NCBI GenBank assembly: GCA_019787685.1
Contig: JAHNUO010000013.1
Span: forward strand, 1,054,001-1,118,000
Direction: 5' to 3'
Origin: Chiua virens
Lineage: Eukaryota; Basidiomycota; Agaricomycetes; Boletales; Boletaceae
Length of the DNA: 64,000 bases
Positions 51,925 to 63,577 of the stretch are shown here, piece by piece (positions within the stretch are counted from its first letter, which is position 1; each line of letters starts with the position of its first letter). The translations under genes and the position numbers were made by a program. The notes under the pieces are model-generated. The model saw only the letters and a list, made by a program, of their open reading frames with translations. It searched no databases and was not told the origin of the DNA.

Positions 51925-53087
51925 ATGTGTGGAAGATATGCGCTTGGTCTTCAGGTGAATCTTGAATCATCCAGTCATGTCGGACCATCGTGTTTTTCAC
52001 ACTCTTGACTTTTAGCGCGCCCAGATTCGTGGGCTACCAGGCTATCCAAACCTGGACATTGGTGAATGGGTCGGGGAAGATGATTTCGTGGTTTGTATCC
52101 GCCTCTCATACGACTTGCACGGCTTCACTTTGGAACGAGACAGCCTCGCTATAACATAGCCCCAAATACCAATGCGCCTGTTATCAGACAATACCGTGAT
52201 GGTGTTCACCCCAACTCGGAATCGGAACCTGTTTCGACTCCCTTCATCATGCAAACCATGCGCTGGGGAGTCCACTATGGCAAAGAACCCGCCAAAGGTT
52301 CGCAGGCAATCAATGCGCGTTCCGAAAACTTGGTCGAAGGTATTGGCATGTGGAACAAGCTGCGAGGCAAGAACCGCTGTGTCGTCATTTGTCAAGGGTA
52401 CGGTGCTGTTACTCTCTCCGTGCATCCGACGTATGACGGATGGCGAGCACAGATACTACGAATGGCAGACAAAAGGCAAGGAAAAACTGCCACACTTTAC
52501 CAAACATCCCGACGGCAAGCTGATGCTCATGGCCGGGTTATATGACGAGACTGTTGAGAAAGGTATCGGTTTCTCTCTACCTACCCACAATCATGACGTC
52601 CATTCTAGGTCAGACGCAACCTACATACACATTTTCGATTGTCACTACCGACGCTAGCAAAGCTCTTAGCTGGTTACACGACCGACAACCAGTCATCTTT
52701 TCCACTATAAGCGAGGTCAAACAATGGTTGGAAACCTCTTCACAATTATGGTCCACTGATCTCGCTCGTTTACTTCGTCCATGGGAGGACACCACGGCCC
52801 CGCTTCAATGGTACGTACCCTGTCTTTGATTTTCACAACCCCTCTGAGTGCCATTCAGTTATCAAGTTCCAAAGGAAGTCGGCAAAGTCGGCACCGAATC
52901 CCCCCGGTTTATAGAGCCCGTTGCTAACCGCAAGGATGGCATCATGGCCATGTTCGCCAAGCAAAGGTCGAAACAAGTCGAGTCTTCGACAAAGCGCAAA
53001 CGCAGTCCGACCTCAACGCCCTTGTCCTCTACCCCCGATGCAACCAAGACAGAAGAACCTGAAGAAAAGAAAGTGAAATTTGTGTAA
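51925..53087 (+). CDS. HMCES/SRAP-domain protein (abasic-site DNA crosslink sensor)
   Basis: Six exons: 51925-51954, 52016-52090, 52144-52397, 52453-52562, 52609-52810 and 52859-53087, total 900 nt and 299 residues, all GT-AG and in phase. Starts MCGRYALGLQ with the catalytic Cys2 that forms the thiazolidine link to abasic sites in single-stranded DNA. Other SRAP motifs: PRYNIAPNTNAPVI, MRWGVHYGKEP, AINARSENL, NRCVVICQGYYEW (Glu at the active site), MLMAGLYDE, FSIVTTDASKALSWLHDRQP (catalytic His). The basic tail has KDGIMAMFAKQ, which could act as a PCNA-binding (PIP-like) motif, and a Lys/Arg-rich run. HMCES protects replication forks in the nucleus. No indel found. It is divergent to Argonaute with only about 170 bp between. 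Confidence 0.93.
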
Positions 53088-53245
53088 CAGGCTATTCCTA
53101 AACGAACGGCCAAAAGACACTAGTCCGCATTCTTGTAATATACTATACTATCGTCTGCAGACGTGTATCTACATGGAATCTATGTTGAAATGGCTTTGAC
53201 GCTCTGCATACAACAATTGAGTAACTGTGCCATAGGCTTCAAGTA

Positions 53246-54618
53246 TCAAGGCGCATCAGTGGTGAGATCCTCGAATCCCGAACCTTGTGCCTTGAGCTCT
53301 GCATGTCCCATTTTTTCCAACTTCTTGTCGAAATCTCGTTTGCGGTAGCCTGAGACAATACGTTGCAATAAATCAGAAGTAGAGACCGCTGGTGTGCGAC
53401 GAGTGGGGAGAAATTGGCCTGTATTGACGTCCATCAGCTCAGTCCTGACGGATGTTCTTGGAAACATTGGCTCACCCCTTTCCTTGACAAACGCATAAAC
53501 ATCATTATGACCTTCGGAGACATACGGCACCTCATCATGCGCGACGTAATCAATCTTCCATTTATCAAGAAATGCCGCATCCATGATCCAAGGGCAATCC
53601 ACAATGACCTCGTCGACCCAGCGACAATGTCGGACAGCTTCACACCTGGACAATATTAGCGACACAAGGGACCATGCCCGAAATAACTAACCGTTCGGAA
53701 TGGCTCATGACACAATGGGCCTTGTATGCACAGACGTCTTCATCCGTATTTACTCCAATGAGGAGGTACACATCTGGGAAAGAAAGCTTTGCCTGTCGAA
53801 GTTGCAACGCATGGCTAACGCAAAGGAATCTCATTAGATTGTGATACCAACACGGAACAATGCTGTATCGACTCGCACCCAAAGTGGAAGAGATCGTATA
53901 CTCCTGAGGCATATATCAGCATTGAATGCAACGCAGAGTCGCCCAGTCTCACCATCTGCGAAAATGCGGACTGGCCTGCCGGTGGGAGGTGGATTGATAC
54001 GGTATGGCCGGCTGGGTTCACCATCAATCGCTCTTTGTACAAAAGCGCGGATATCTTCGGGAGTCAGCGAAGCGGGATTGCAGGTAGGAGCAGGCTTGGG
54101 GAGTTCCAGAATCAAGGTCGGCTGTACAGTCGGTGGGGGAGTCGGGTGTCTGGAAGTGGAGGGGGAAGCTGCATGATCCTCGATCTGAGAAGTGAGGGTG
54201 GAATTCGAGGAAGTATGGTGCAAATTTGGATACAGAAATCCCTTGGATGCTTGATGCTGACCTGCACCTGCGATTATGCTAGACTCGACGTCACCGTCGT
54301 ATGTTTGAGAATCTGTGCCATCGTCGGAGAGCATGCTCGATGCGAGTTGGTGTCTGGCCCGGGAGGGCAGCTTGGGGCCATTCACGGGACGGTTTGTGCG
54401 CAAGGAAACGGGGACGGGGACTGCTGAACCGCCGTCGTCGGTCAAGGGGTCGTTGTCTTCTTCTGAGCTAAGGATGGTTCAACACGACAAACCAGGCGAG
54501 AGATGGAGTGTACTTGCGCATCGTAAGTAGGCGAATCGATATGATGCGGCTTTCCAAAGGAACGCTTTGAGTGCAGCGTCTTCTTGTGGTGGTGCAGTAA
54601 TTCGGGTGATGGCTCCAT
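53246..54618 (-). CDS. Choline-phosphate cytidylyltransferase
   Basis: Rate-limiting enzyme of the CDP-choline (Kennedy) route: CTP plus phosphocholine to CDP-choline. Signature HxGH in VYDLFHFGHALQLRQAK, then KLSFPDVYLLIGVNTDEDVC, SERCEAVRHCRWVDEVIVDC, WKIDYVAHDEVPY, the FLPTRRTPAVSTSDLLQRIV block with RTxxVSTS and a short tail (AELKAQGSGFEDL). Exons were traced from RIFADG through a 25-nt micro-exon at 53879-53903, then three further exons; introns are near 53904-53950, 53814-53878, 53647-53692 and 53424-53476. The N-terminus is long, Ser/Pro-rich and poorly conserved. The start is not certain: ATG at 54618 (MEPSPELLHHHKKTLHSKRS) lies only 31 bp from the divergent amidohydrolase ATG, but I could not fit its splice phase cleanly to the next exon. 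Confidence 0.9.
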
Positions 54619-54649
54619 CGTCGTTGACTTGTAAAGTATTGACACGGCC

Positions 54650-57207
54650 ATGTCAAAGCAACCTCCACTTCGGTCTCCGGTTCAGTTCCGTTTCAAGGCA
54701 CTCGTCGCATTCCTGCTCGTAGTGCTCGGTGCAGTCCTTACAGTGACCCGTCCTACTTCAAAGGACTATGCCCTCTGCTCTTTGGACGGCAGGATATACA
54801 CTGTCGACGCTGCCCATCCCAATGTTCAGTGCATCGTCGTGAGTAACACTACCATTACAGACGTCGGAAGCCTTGGTCGGTCTTGCTCTGTTCCCCTCCT
54901 TTAATCTCTGACAGGATGTAGCGGACGTTCAAGCTCGCTGGCGCACGCGCAGTACCATCCGGGACTTGCTCGGGTTCCAAATACCATGGCCACTCAACTT
55001 TTGGCTGCCTTCGATACCCATTTCTTTCGTGGAGCCCAATAGCATCGTTGTCCCGGGTCTCGCAGGTATGGCCCTTTGATTCACATCACCGTGACGCTGA
55101 CCGCTTACAGATGCCCATGCACACGTGTTGCAGTATGGTGCTGCGATGAACCTCAACTTGGCTGGTTGCAAGTCAAAACAAGGTAGATATCCAAGTCTCT
55201 CATCTTTCGCATATTTACACCGTATACAGAGATTTACAGCGCGTCGTTCACTATGTCAAGTCACACCCCGACATCCTAGCCGATCCATCTCGTTGGGTCG
55301 TAGGTATGGGATGGGACCAGAATCTCTGGACAGATCCCCAGTATCCCACTGCTGTCTGTTCCTTTCATCTTGTCATTCTACCTTGCCTGATTGAATGACA
55401 ACAGGATGACTTTGACTCGGAAACTTTACTTCGGGGTCGTCGGATCTACCTGGACCGCGTCGATGTACATGCCGCATGGGTTTCCAACCGCGTACTGCAA
55501 TTGATGAGGGACCTACCTAGCAAAGTGGATGGTGGCCTGATCGTCCGCGACGCGTCTGGAAAGCCTACAGGTATAATGAATCATTATGATATATACAAGT
55601 TGAGGTTACTGACGGAGTCTAGGGATCTTCGTGGACAACGCAATGAGCCTTGTTCCAGTTCCAGCCCCCACCAAAGCTGATTTGCACGAACACTTCGACA
55701 GGACTATGAAGGATGCGCTGTGCTGTGGGCCTGACTTCCATCCACGATGCCGCTACAGAACCCCACGAGATCGAATTTTACCAGGAGTAGGTTTTCGGCT
55801 TGTTTACATGTCACGGCCTGATTTCCGTCAAGGTATGCATCAACTCGGAAACTTCCTGTGCGTGAATCGTTCGACCCTAAGTTTGCATTCACTGGATTTG
55901 CACATCCTCGTAGCTCCGACTTTATCTCATGGGTCATGTCGAATCGGATGAATATTGGGGTAAGAACCTAACACGCCTTGTGGACTACGGCATCGCAGAA
56001 CGCCTCAATCTGCGCAGCGTCAAGCTTTTCACGGATGGTTTGTCTGCCCGCATGTCATGGACCCTTGCGACTAATGCGATTGCAGGTGCCCTTGGTTCAT
56101 TTGGAGCGGCTCTATTGGAACCTGTTCGTGTCGCCTTCGATCACGGAACTGATTTTTAATTCAAAATAGTACTCAGACAACCCATCCACCGACGGACTCA
56201 TGCGCGTACAACCACGCGTATTGTCATCCCTGGCGAAACAATTTTGGCGAGACGGTTGGCAGGTGGTATGTACTGGATGTCTGTTGCGTTCTTCACCAAA
56301 TCATCTGCGTAGAACATCCACTGTATTGGTGACCGTGCCAATCGCGTTGTCCTCGACATCTTTGAAGACATTTTGTCCAACTCGGAATACGGAAATGCAA
56401 TCGAACGACGTCCCCGCATCGAACATGCGCAGATCATGACCCTTGACGACCTGCAGAGAGTTGGACGGCTTCAAGGCATGTCTAGCTCCTTCTCCCTGGC
56501 GATCGGACAACTAAAGTACAGGCAGTGATACCCAGTGTCCAGCCCACCCATGCGTGAGTCCATCGAATCAGTCCGTCTCAGTCGATGGATACTATTCTCG
56601 AATCACAGTACGAGCGACATGTGGTATGCGGAACGACGTTTGGTGATTACAAGTCCCTTCTTCCCTCACTTTTTTTCTTCTGAACGCACGTTCCAGGGCC
56701 CAGAACGAATCAGAGGCGCGTACGCCTATCAGACGATGATCCAGTGAGGTCGTTTTCAGCGTAGACGGCACGGCCATGTTGATCAGTCCTCTGCGCCAGA
56801 TCGTCCAGTACAGGGGTCCTGCCTCTGGGTTCCGACTTTCCCTGTCGAGGGCATCAACCCATTGTTGGGATTCTACGCTGCCGTGTCTCGCCTGTCCCCG
56901 ACTGGAGACTCCCCTCACGGATCGCAAGGGTGGTATGTACGCATCCAATCTAGTGCGGGGTTGCTTCATGAACCAATCTAGGTACGCGTCCGAGCGGTTG
57001 ACACGGGCGCAAGCCCTGAAAGGGATGACGCTGGATGCTGCCTATGCAGCGTTCGCCGAAGACAAGCTAGGTTCACTTTCGGTTGGCAAAAAAGCCGACT
57101 TTGTAGTTCTGGATCGGGATATCATGACTGTGCCGTTCTCAGAAATTCTGGCGACCAGAGTGAAGGCGACAGTCATCGACGGCGAGGTGGTGTATGGCAA
57201 GCTGTGA
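54650..57207 (+). CDS. YtcJ-type amidohydrolase (amidohydrolase 3 family), membrane-anchored
   Basis: The N-terminus (FKALVAFLLVVLGAVLTV) is a signal anchor. The family core follows: YALCSLDGRIYTVDAAHPNV, IVVPGLADAHAHVLQYG (HxH metal ligands), RVVHYVKSHPDILADPSRWV, VGMGWDQNLWTDPQ, RVDVHAAWVSN, GLIVRDASGKPTGIFVDNAM, SIHDAATEPHEIEFYQE, LRSVKLFTDG, GALGSFGAALLEPYSDNPST, IHCIGDRANRVVLDIFEDIL, RRPRIEHAQIM (His), VQPTHATSDMWYAERRLGPE, LGSDFP-VEGINPLLGFYAA (Asp), and an end block YAAFAEDKLGSLSVGKKADF. About ten short introns. Two extra bases break the frame: GGG at 55727-55729 and CCC at 56840-56842. The natural substrate of this family in fungi is unknown. Confidence 0.85.
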
Positions 57208-57391
57208 ATGGATGATACCCATAGCCGCTCCGTGATTTCCTGTATTCGTTCCTTGGGCAAGATGCGAATGTTGACCATCTTTGTGTTCATTAGCGCGTGA
57301 TATGCAAAGAGGTATGCTACAACCACACGTATGCTAAAATCCGCTCTCCAGTCCCGCCTTGCTCACCCGTCGCATCGGCTGAAGCGTATTT

Positions 57392-59555
57392 TCATCCACC
57401 TGGCGCTCTGCGCAAATGTCTGTACCGTCCCTCTTTGTCCTTGATCTCCACATCCTGACCCATGGTAGCATCGCCCGTATCGTCCGCATCTGGTACCGTA
57501 ACCAAGGGCGGCAAACTCTCCCGTACGTGACCCGGCCTCCGATTTTGCGAGGCATACGCATAGTTGGATGGTGGATCGCCACCGTGGTCGGTCGGTGATG
57601 TGCCGACAGGGGCGACGCCGACCGATTTTCCGCCAAGTTCTTGTTCCTCAAATGTCATCAGTTCCGAAACGAACCCAATGTTGGGCGAGATGCCCTTGCG
57701 ACGCTCGAGGACAAAGGCATATGCACGCGAGAGCGTCCAGTGATTCGCATGAATGAGATAGGCCATCACTGCGGTCACAGACCGCGACTTGCCCGCCTTG
57801 CAATGCACGTACGTGCTCGCACCGAACAGATTCGCTTCATCTTTTAGCAGAAGGAAACGCGGCAAATAGAAGGGAAAGGAAGCCATCAGATGCCATTCAC
57901 GTGTCAACGAGGAGAAAATATGAAGAACGATGCCCTACCTAGTACCTCACAAGCCTCCTTCAATCCCCTGGTGATTTGATCCTCTTCCACCGTGTCCCTC
58001 ATTGGGATCTTTACATACCGCTCAAAAATGTCTCTCAAATGGAGCCCGTGGTCGTCGTCACACTCTACCGCAATATTTAATATTCGCTTGATCCCCAGCG
58101 ACTTGAGTTCCTGGACGTGCTCTGGTAGGGCTGGTTCCGGGCCGAGATAAAGGAAATTTGGCAAGATCATGGAGACTGTGAACGTCGGAAACTCGCCTTC
58201 GGCCGTGGCGGTATGGAGGTCATCCGGACGTGCTGTGCTCGGTGATGGTGAGGGGTGCGGTATGTACAATGGCGTGTCAGGGGTGCGGGGTGGTGTCGGA
58301 CGGGTGAATCGAGGAGAGGGGGGTGGGAGGAACTCAGAGGGACTGGTCGTCCAACGGGGCGACGATGCAGGGGGTGTATGGTTTGAGTGCAAGAGATTAA
58401 GGTGGGAAGGGGACTGTGGAAGAAGACAGAACGTGTGACCGTTAGGGCTGGCGGAGCATTGAGATGGGGTAATAGGTAGGGTCACGGAGCGGGAGGGGGC
58501 AGTGCGGATTTGAAGACGAGGGAGAGAAATCTGTTGATCTCCGCCAGCGTCTGTGACTATGTGGGAGAGATTTGGTGCACTCGGGCGTCGTGGAGGGGCA
58601 GGGCGACGGAAGGAGAGTTGGGAGGGTGGAGGAGAGCCAATGGAGTCAAATCGTTGATCTGTGGGCATGATCGGCAACGGTGACGGCATGGGCTGATCGA
58701 TTTCGAAACGGGTTTGGGCTGGGGGAGAGGTGTTAAGGTGGAATAGCCCCTTGCTCTTGGCGCTCCTCAGAGGAGGTTGTGAATCGACGGAATCTGAGGG
58801 ACGGAGGGATAGGATGACGAGGAAATGTTGAAGACTGTGATGGGAGTGAGCAGTTGCTATACCGCCTCGCAAGTAATGCACGCGGCCCTGGCCGAGGATG
58901 GATGTTATGACGGGGAGGAGAGCCCAGGCGGTGACCTGGAGATTGTCGATTTCGGAGTCGTCTGTTTCCTCGCCGTGCATGATGACGACGTGACCGTCCC
59001 AGGAGGGGGAGGAGAGGAGGGAATCCCAGCGATGCTTGTCCTGATCTGAGGTGATGAACTGGCGGAGAGCAGCGAGGGACTGGAAGCCGCTGCCTGGTTT
59101 GCGACATCGCTTGAGGATGAGGGAGGGGATGGCGATGTTGATGCTGTCGAGGAGGTGGGAGGCGTGGTACGCGGTGAGGGGGCGGGTGTCGAGGACGACG
59201 GGGAGCTTGGGGGCGGCGAGACGGGCGGCGAGGAAGGTCTGGTGTCCAAGCGAGGGCGGGGACGACGCGGTCGGGGACGCGACTGGACTTCCGGGGACGG
59301 TGTTGTCCGTGCTCGGACGGGGGACGAGAGCTTTGGGAGCGCGGAAAAGGAGCGTATTGGGCGGAGACGGAGGTTGTTCTGCACGCTGGCACGGAGCTTT
59401 GCGAGGTCGGCGAGTGCGCGCGCAAGATCGTCGGATTCGCCGTCGACGGGGACGGTGAAGTCGTTGGCGGGTGAGAGGGTCGCGAAGACGTTGTCGGTGT
59501 CGGTGTCGTCGTCGTCGTCGTCGTCGTCGTCGACGGCAATGTTGTGTGGCTTCAT
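57392..59555 (-). CDS. Rhodanese plus dual-specificity phosphatase (MAP-kinase-phosphatase-like)
   Basis: Start MKPHNIAVDDDDDDDDD (Asp run encoded by a GTC/GAC repeat). A rhodanese-like domain follows, with VVLDTRPLTAYHASHLLDSI, SLILKRCRKPGSGFQSLAAL and HVVIMHGEETDDSEIDNLQV, then a long Pro/Ser-rich linker. The catalytic domain has PNFLYLGPEPALPEHVQELK, ILNIAVECDDDHG, PMRDTVEEDQ (general-acid Asp) and YVHCKAGKSRSVTAVMAYLI (HCX5R, P-loop). One intron joins VL to DEANLF (57883-57938). The layout matches MAPK phosphatases, whose rhodanese-like part docks the kinase; the target here is inferred. Near 59370 the frame changes by -1 between LRASVQNNLRL and PPNTLLFRAPKAL, either a missed intron or a 1-nt indel. 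Shares a 105-bp head-to-head promoter with the DEF1-like gene. Confidence 0.85.
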
Positions 59556-59660
59556 GGGGGGAGGTGATAGAAATGGGGGGTTACGGGGGGGTCGCGAGGG
59601 AAATTGAAACTCCACCAAAGGATATACTTTTTGTTGGCGGGTGTTCCGTCGCTCGTGAAC

Positions 59661-62600
59661 ATGTCCTACAAATCCGCAGCGTTTCGATCCCAGCAGCACC
59701 CAGGCAGCCAGCTCGGCGAGTCAAAGTACCGCCTGCAAGTAAACCAGCTTCAGGAGTTCTTCCCTGACTTTTCCTCAGAAGGCACGTCCTTCTCCTCCTC
59801 ACCCTCACCCTTCAAGCTCACCCTTGTCCAACAGATCTCCTCTCCCTCCTTCTCGAGGTCGCTGGTGATGTTCAGCTTGCCGCGCAGAGAATCAGCGAAG
59901 GTCTTTTTCTTTTTTCTTCCTCTTTCTCTCCATTTCTCACTCTTTTCATCCAATAGGTCGTGCAGAACAATGGGGTTCCGTAAAGTCGAAAAAAGAGAAA
60001 AAAACCGACCACACCTTCCCATCCAAACCCAAAGGATCATCCCGTTCCCCGTGATCGTACCGACTCGCGTGGCAGCCGTGGTGCTCGCGGTGGTCGGGCT
60101 GGTGCAAGGGGTGCCCGCGGTCGCGGCTCAGCACGAGGTGGGTCGGGGGCGAATGGTCACGCTTCACGCCCCTCACATCCCGGAAAAACATCCTCTCCTG
60201 CCCCCGATATCGCGGACAAGCAACCCGTTGACGACCTCCCCGACTCTCCCCAACCCGACAAACCCGACTTGTCAGATGGCATCACATCGGCACCCCACGA
60301 GCCCCCCACTGATTCCAGTCCCTCTGCGGAGCTTCCCCTCGCGGATCCCTCCCTCCCTACCCACTCTTTCGCGACTCCTTCGTCGTGGGATGTCGGCCCT
60401 TGGGGTGCACAAGACCAGCCCGTATCTGCACCTCCTGCGTTAACCCCCCCAATATCGGCTGCCCCGAGGCCGATCAAGCTGCCAGCGACGTCAAAACTTT
60501 CTTGGGCTCAGATTGCACGGTCCGCCCCCCTTGTTTTCTGCATTGTTCTTTGTCTGCTCACACCTTGCCCACAGACCACAAGAAAAACCTCCAGTTGCAC
60601 TTCCGCCAGCAGCAGCTCCACGCGTCCCACCCGCTTCAGTTCCTGAATCGTCCGAATTTGTCCCGGCCCTCTCGGTGACTCAGACCTTGCAGGTGACGGT
60701 TGGGAGGATCCAACAACAGTACAGCCCCCTACTTGGGATGACGAACCGCTGGTCAAGCCCCCTCCTGAAGATGCCTGGTCTTCCTCAGTACACACTCAAT
60801 CAGATGTTCAAGATGAAATCCCTGCCGTTTCGCCCCAAGAAGACTCCGTGCCTGAAATTCCTGCATCTGTACCTTCCGAACCCAGCCCAGTCCCCCAACA
60901 ACTAGCAGAAGAACTAGTTACCGCCCCTACCCCATCAAAGTCTCCAGTCTCTATCCCTGCGCGGTCGTCTGCTGCTTCGCATCGCAGTGCGAGCAGATTC
61001 AAGGCAACGGACCAAGCGGTCGTCATGCCCACTTCAGGCTTCAACCCTGGCCTCGAAAAAGTTGGCATGCAATTCGGTAGTCTGAGCCTCGGTGGTGATG
61101 TGATCGAGCCATCCCCGTAAGTCATCACTCAATTGGATTGATTCGCTGGCTGATTGTATTGGCAGGATCGAACCCGCGTCAACCGCGGAACCAGCTTCCA
61201 ACAAAGCAATCGCCTCGGCAACCTATTCAATCATTGTCTCAGGCACAAGCATCAGCTCATGAGCGTTCCGCGGCTACGTCCCCCAGTTCAACCCACCTCC
61301 ATACCATCTCAAATCGCTCCTCAACCACAGACTGCCCCCTCCGCATCCATCCCTGTCCCCGCACCTGCCCCAGCTCCGGCTCCCGTACCTCCGTCCGTTC
61401 CCCAATCCCAACAATCTCAGCCATCCCTGACATCCGCCATCTCTCATCCTTCGATCTCGACCTCAGTCAGCCATCCTGTGGTGTCCAGCTCCCCTGCCTT
61501 CTCTCAACAAGCCCCCGCTTCCATTCACCCATCCCTTTCTCAACACCAGCAGCAAGCCCCATTGACCCAACATCAAGTACCGACTCACCAATATACCCAT
61601 CACGGCCTCCCCACTCATCTTGATGCCGCCCAGAATCCTGTTCAGCAGTCGCAACATACGGCCCAGCCTTCACAGGCCCAAGCCTCTGCAGCTCACTCGG
61701 CATACTTCCGGCAAGCAGAAGCACCCTACTTCCATACCCCCACCCCGCCCGCTGGACAGGCTCAGGACTACAACATATTTGGCCAAATCGGCCAACAACA
61801 TCAGGCGTCGCATCTGGGTGGGTTCGCCAACAATGATTATGGGTATGGTGACAATCAGAGGGTATGTATTCGTCTATTGATCAAATGCGTGACTGAGGTG
61901 ATCTAGGGCTTTTATGACTCGTATGCTCAATCGCCCGCCTTTGGAGGAAGTCGTAATGTCCTTGGTCATGATGATGTCAAGGGTCTTCCAACCTCTCAGC
62001 AGCTTCCAGGGTCCACGATTCTCCCTGCTTCTAACGCCCAATCCTCTCAATTGCCTCCCAGGGTGGTGCACAACCGCAACCATCTGGTGGACAGGGTCCT
62101 CAGCAAAACTACCCTCCTCCCGTCCCCTACTATTACCCTTACCCACAAAATCAGTACTACGGGACACCATACAACTCGGGCTACGGCGTTCCCCAACAGT
62201 TTGTCAAGTACCCCACCATGTTCCAGCCTGGACCACCTGCTCAAGCGGCCGCACCCTCTCCAGGAGGCAAGCAAGGTCCCGGTTCGGTGCAGTCTCAGTC
62301 GGACCACTATGGTCGTGGGCTTTATGGCCAACAACACCAGCTCCCAACGTCAACCTACGATGATCTCGGGTATCAGCACCATGCACCACAACACAATCAT
62401 GCAGCGGAGTCAATAACCTCACTTCGAGCGAGTACAGCAAGCACCCTCAGCTTTATGGCGGGCAGGCTATCCAGAGCTTCATGGGTCTCGGGCAGGGCAA
62501 CGCGGCCGGATCAGGTCCGTCCCTCGCCCAACGCACGGGTGGTACGTCCCCCGAGAACACGTACAAATCCTACTCTCAAAACGTTGGCGTGAAAGACGGT

Positions 62601-62851
62601 GCTACAGGCGTCGGAGTCGGCCAAGGTGTTGGTCAACCCCAGTCGGGACGTGGTGTCCAGCAGGCGCACACCCAAGGTGGTTTCTACGGGGCCAATCGCT
62701 TCGGGTCTGCCGCTGCCTGCCGCGGCGCCTCAGGGCCAACAAGGGCAGCAAGCCACGCAAGCCCCTCAAGGCCATGTCGGGTATCCCGCAGGGCAACTCG
62801 GACGCCAACTTTTACCAGTATCAGGCAAGGCAGCAAGGCTATTGGCAGTGA
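59661..62851 (+). CDS. DEF1-like protein (CUE domain, Gln/Pro-rich), many frame breaks
   Basis: Start MSYKSAAFRSQQHPGSQLGE, then a CUE-like domain (YRLQVNQLQEFFPDFSSEDL, LLLEVAGDVQLAAQRISEGR) and AEQWGSVKSKKEKK, the pattern of the RNA polymerase II degradation factor DEF1. An RGG-rich stretch and long Pro/Gln/Ser-rich low-complexity sequence follow, and the end QGNSDANFYQYQARQQGYWQ. DEF1 promotes ubiquitination and removal of stalled RNA polymerase II. Introns: 59782-59834 (GC donor), about 59901-59957 (GT-AG), about 60518-60571, 61119-61165 and 61862-61906. The frame breaks at an extra C (60047-60050), a missing base near 60687, one or two between 61200 and 61330, a missing C at 62057-62059, a missing T at 62410, and once near 62780. 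A real gene by domain order, but not translatable as written. Confidence 0.75.
59782..59834 (+). other. Probable GC-AG intron of the DEF1-like gene
   Basis: The exon ends CCTCAGAAG and the intron reads GCACGTCC ... CCAACAG; the next exon is ATCTCCTCTCC. Only this cut gives the CUE reading SSED-LLSLLL. GT donors nearby break the frame. Confidence 0.6.
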
Positions 62852-63211
62852 TTGAAGTGATGTTTCAGTTGACCGTTCTGCTGGGATTTCGTTCTACGTT
62901 GTGCCGTACTTTCTTTTTTTTTCTTTACATATCTCCTCTCAGTGTCTCTTTTTTCTCTTGCTTCAGCTGTTTGATATCATAGCTGGTACAGTTTCGAAGC
63001 ATGTCTGCATTGCAATGTACCTTCTAACAACATGACCTCTCACAAGCTCCTGATACCGACTTCGTACGGCGTTTCATAAATTCATACAGGGAACGATCTG
63101 TGAACGTTGCGCCAGACGCTGCTGCACACATGTATAGTATAAAGAAGAGAACAATGCTGGCAAACAGGACATGCGGCCGTCGGTATCATTTTAGTTAAAA
63201 AAGAATCTCTT
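62852..63211. other. Convergent 3' region of DEF1-like and eS28 genes
   Basis: Pyrimidine-rich 3' flank (ctttctttttttttct near 62910) and no coding sign. Confidence 0.5.
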
Positions 63212-63577
63212 TCACCGCAAACGGCTGTCCCAACGGCGTGTGAGCAAAAACGCCGATCGAGGCATAGACAAGGCGGACTGACCGGGCTTCACGCTCGCTC
63301 TCGAGCAACGCCAAGATATCCTCTTCCCGAACGGGCCCCTTGACGTTCCGGATGATCGTTCGCGTGGTGTCGTCCATGAACTCGACGCGCACTTGGGTGA
63401 CACCACCCCGGGAGCCGGTTCGTCCGAGGACCTGCAGGCGGGGCGGGGTCAGCGGTAGCCTGTGTGAGCATGGTTGGATAGGACCTTGATCACTTTGGCA
63501 AGTTTGACGGGTGCTTTTGATGAATCCTGGAGATGGGATTGAGTGGGCGTCGTGAGGGCGAGGATGGGACGTACCAT
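63212..63577 (-). CDS. RPS28: 40S ribosomal protein eS28 (RPS28)
   Basis: Four exons on the minus strand: 63575-63577 (only the ATG is coding), 63485-63526, 63283-63431 and 63212-63224; total 207 nt, 68 residues, the normal size of eS28. It reads [40 protein letters not shown] and [20 protein letters not shown], closing RRLR-stop. All introns (63527-63574, 63432-63484, 63225-63282) are GT-AG, 48-58 nt. Ribosomal small-subunit protein at the mRNA exit channel. A conserved gene without any indel, useful as a quality check. Promoter at the right end of the window. Confidence 0.96.

Noticed and set aside
51657..51926. Minus-strand ORF of 89 codons between Argonaute and HMCES
   Set aside because: No similarity to the Argonaute N-terminus. 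It overlaps the HMCES start and promoter, and the small exon at 51731-51754 fits better.
59509..59536. GTC/GAC trinucleotide run as an unstable microsatellite
   Set aside because: It encodes the Asp run at the N-terminus of the phosphatase in frame; nothing suggests expansion.
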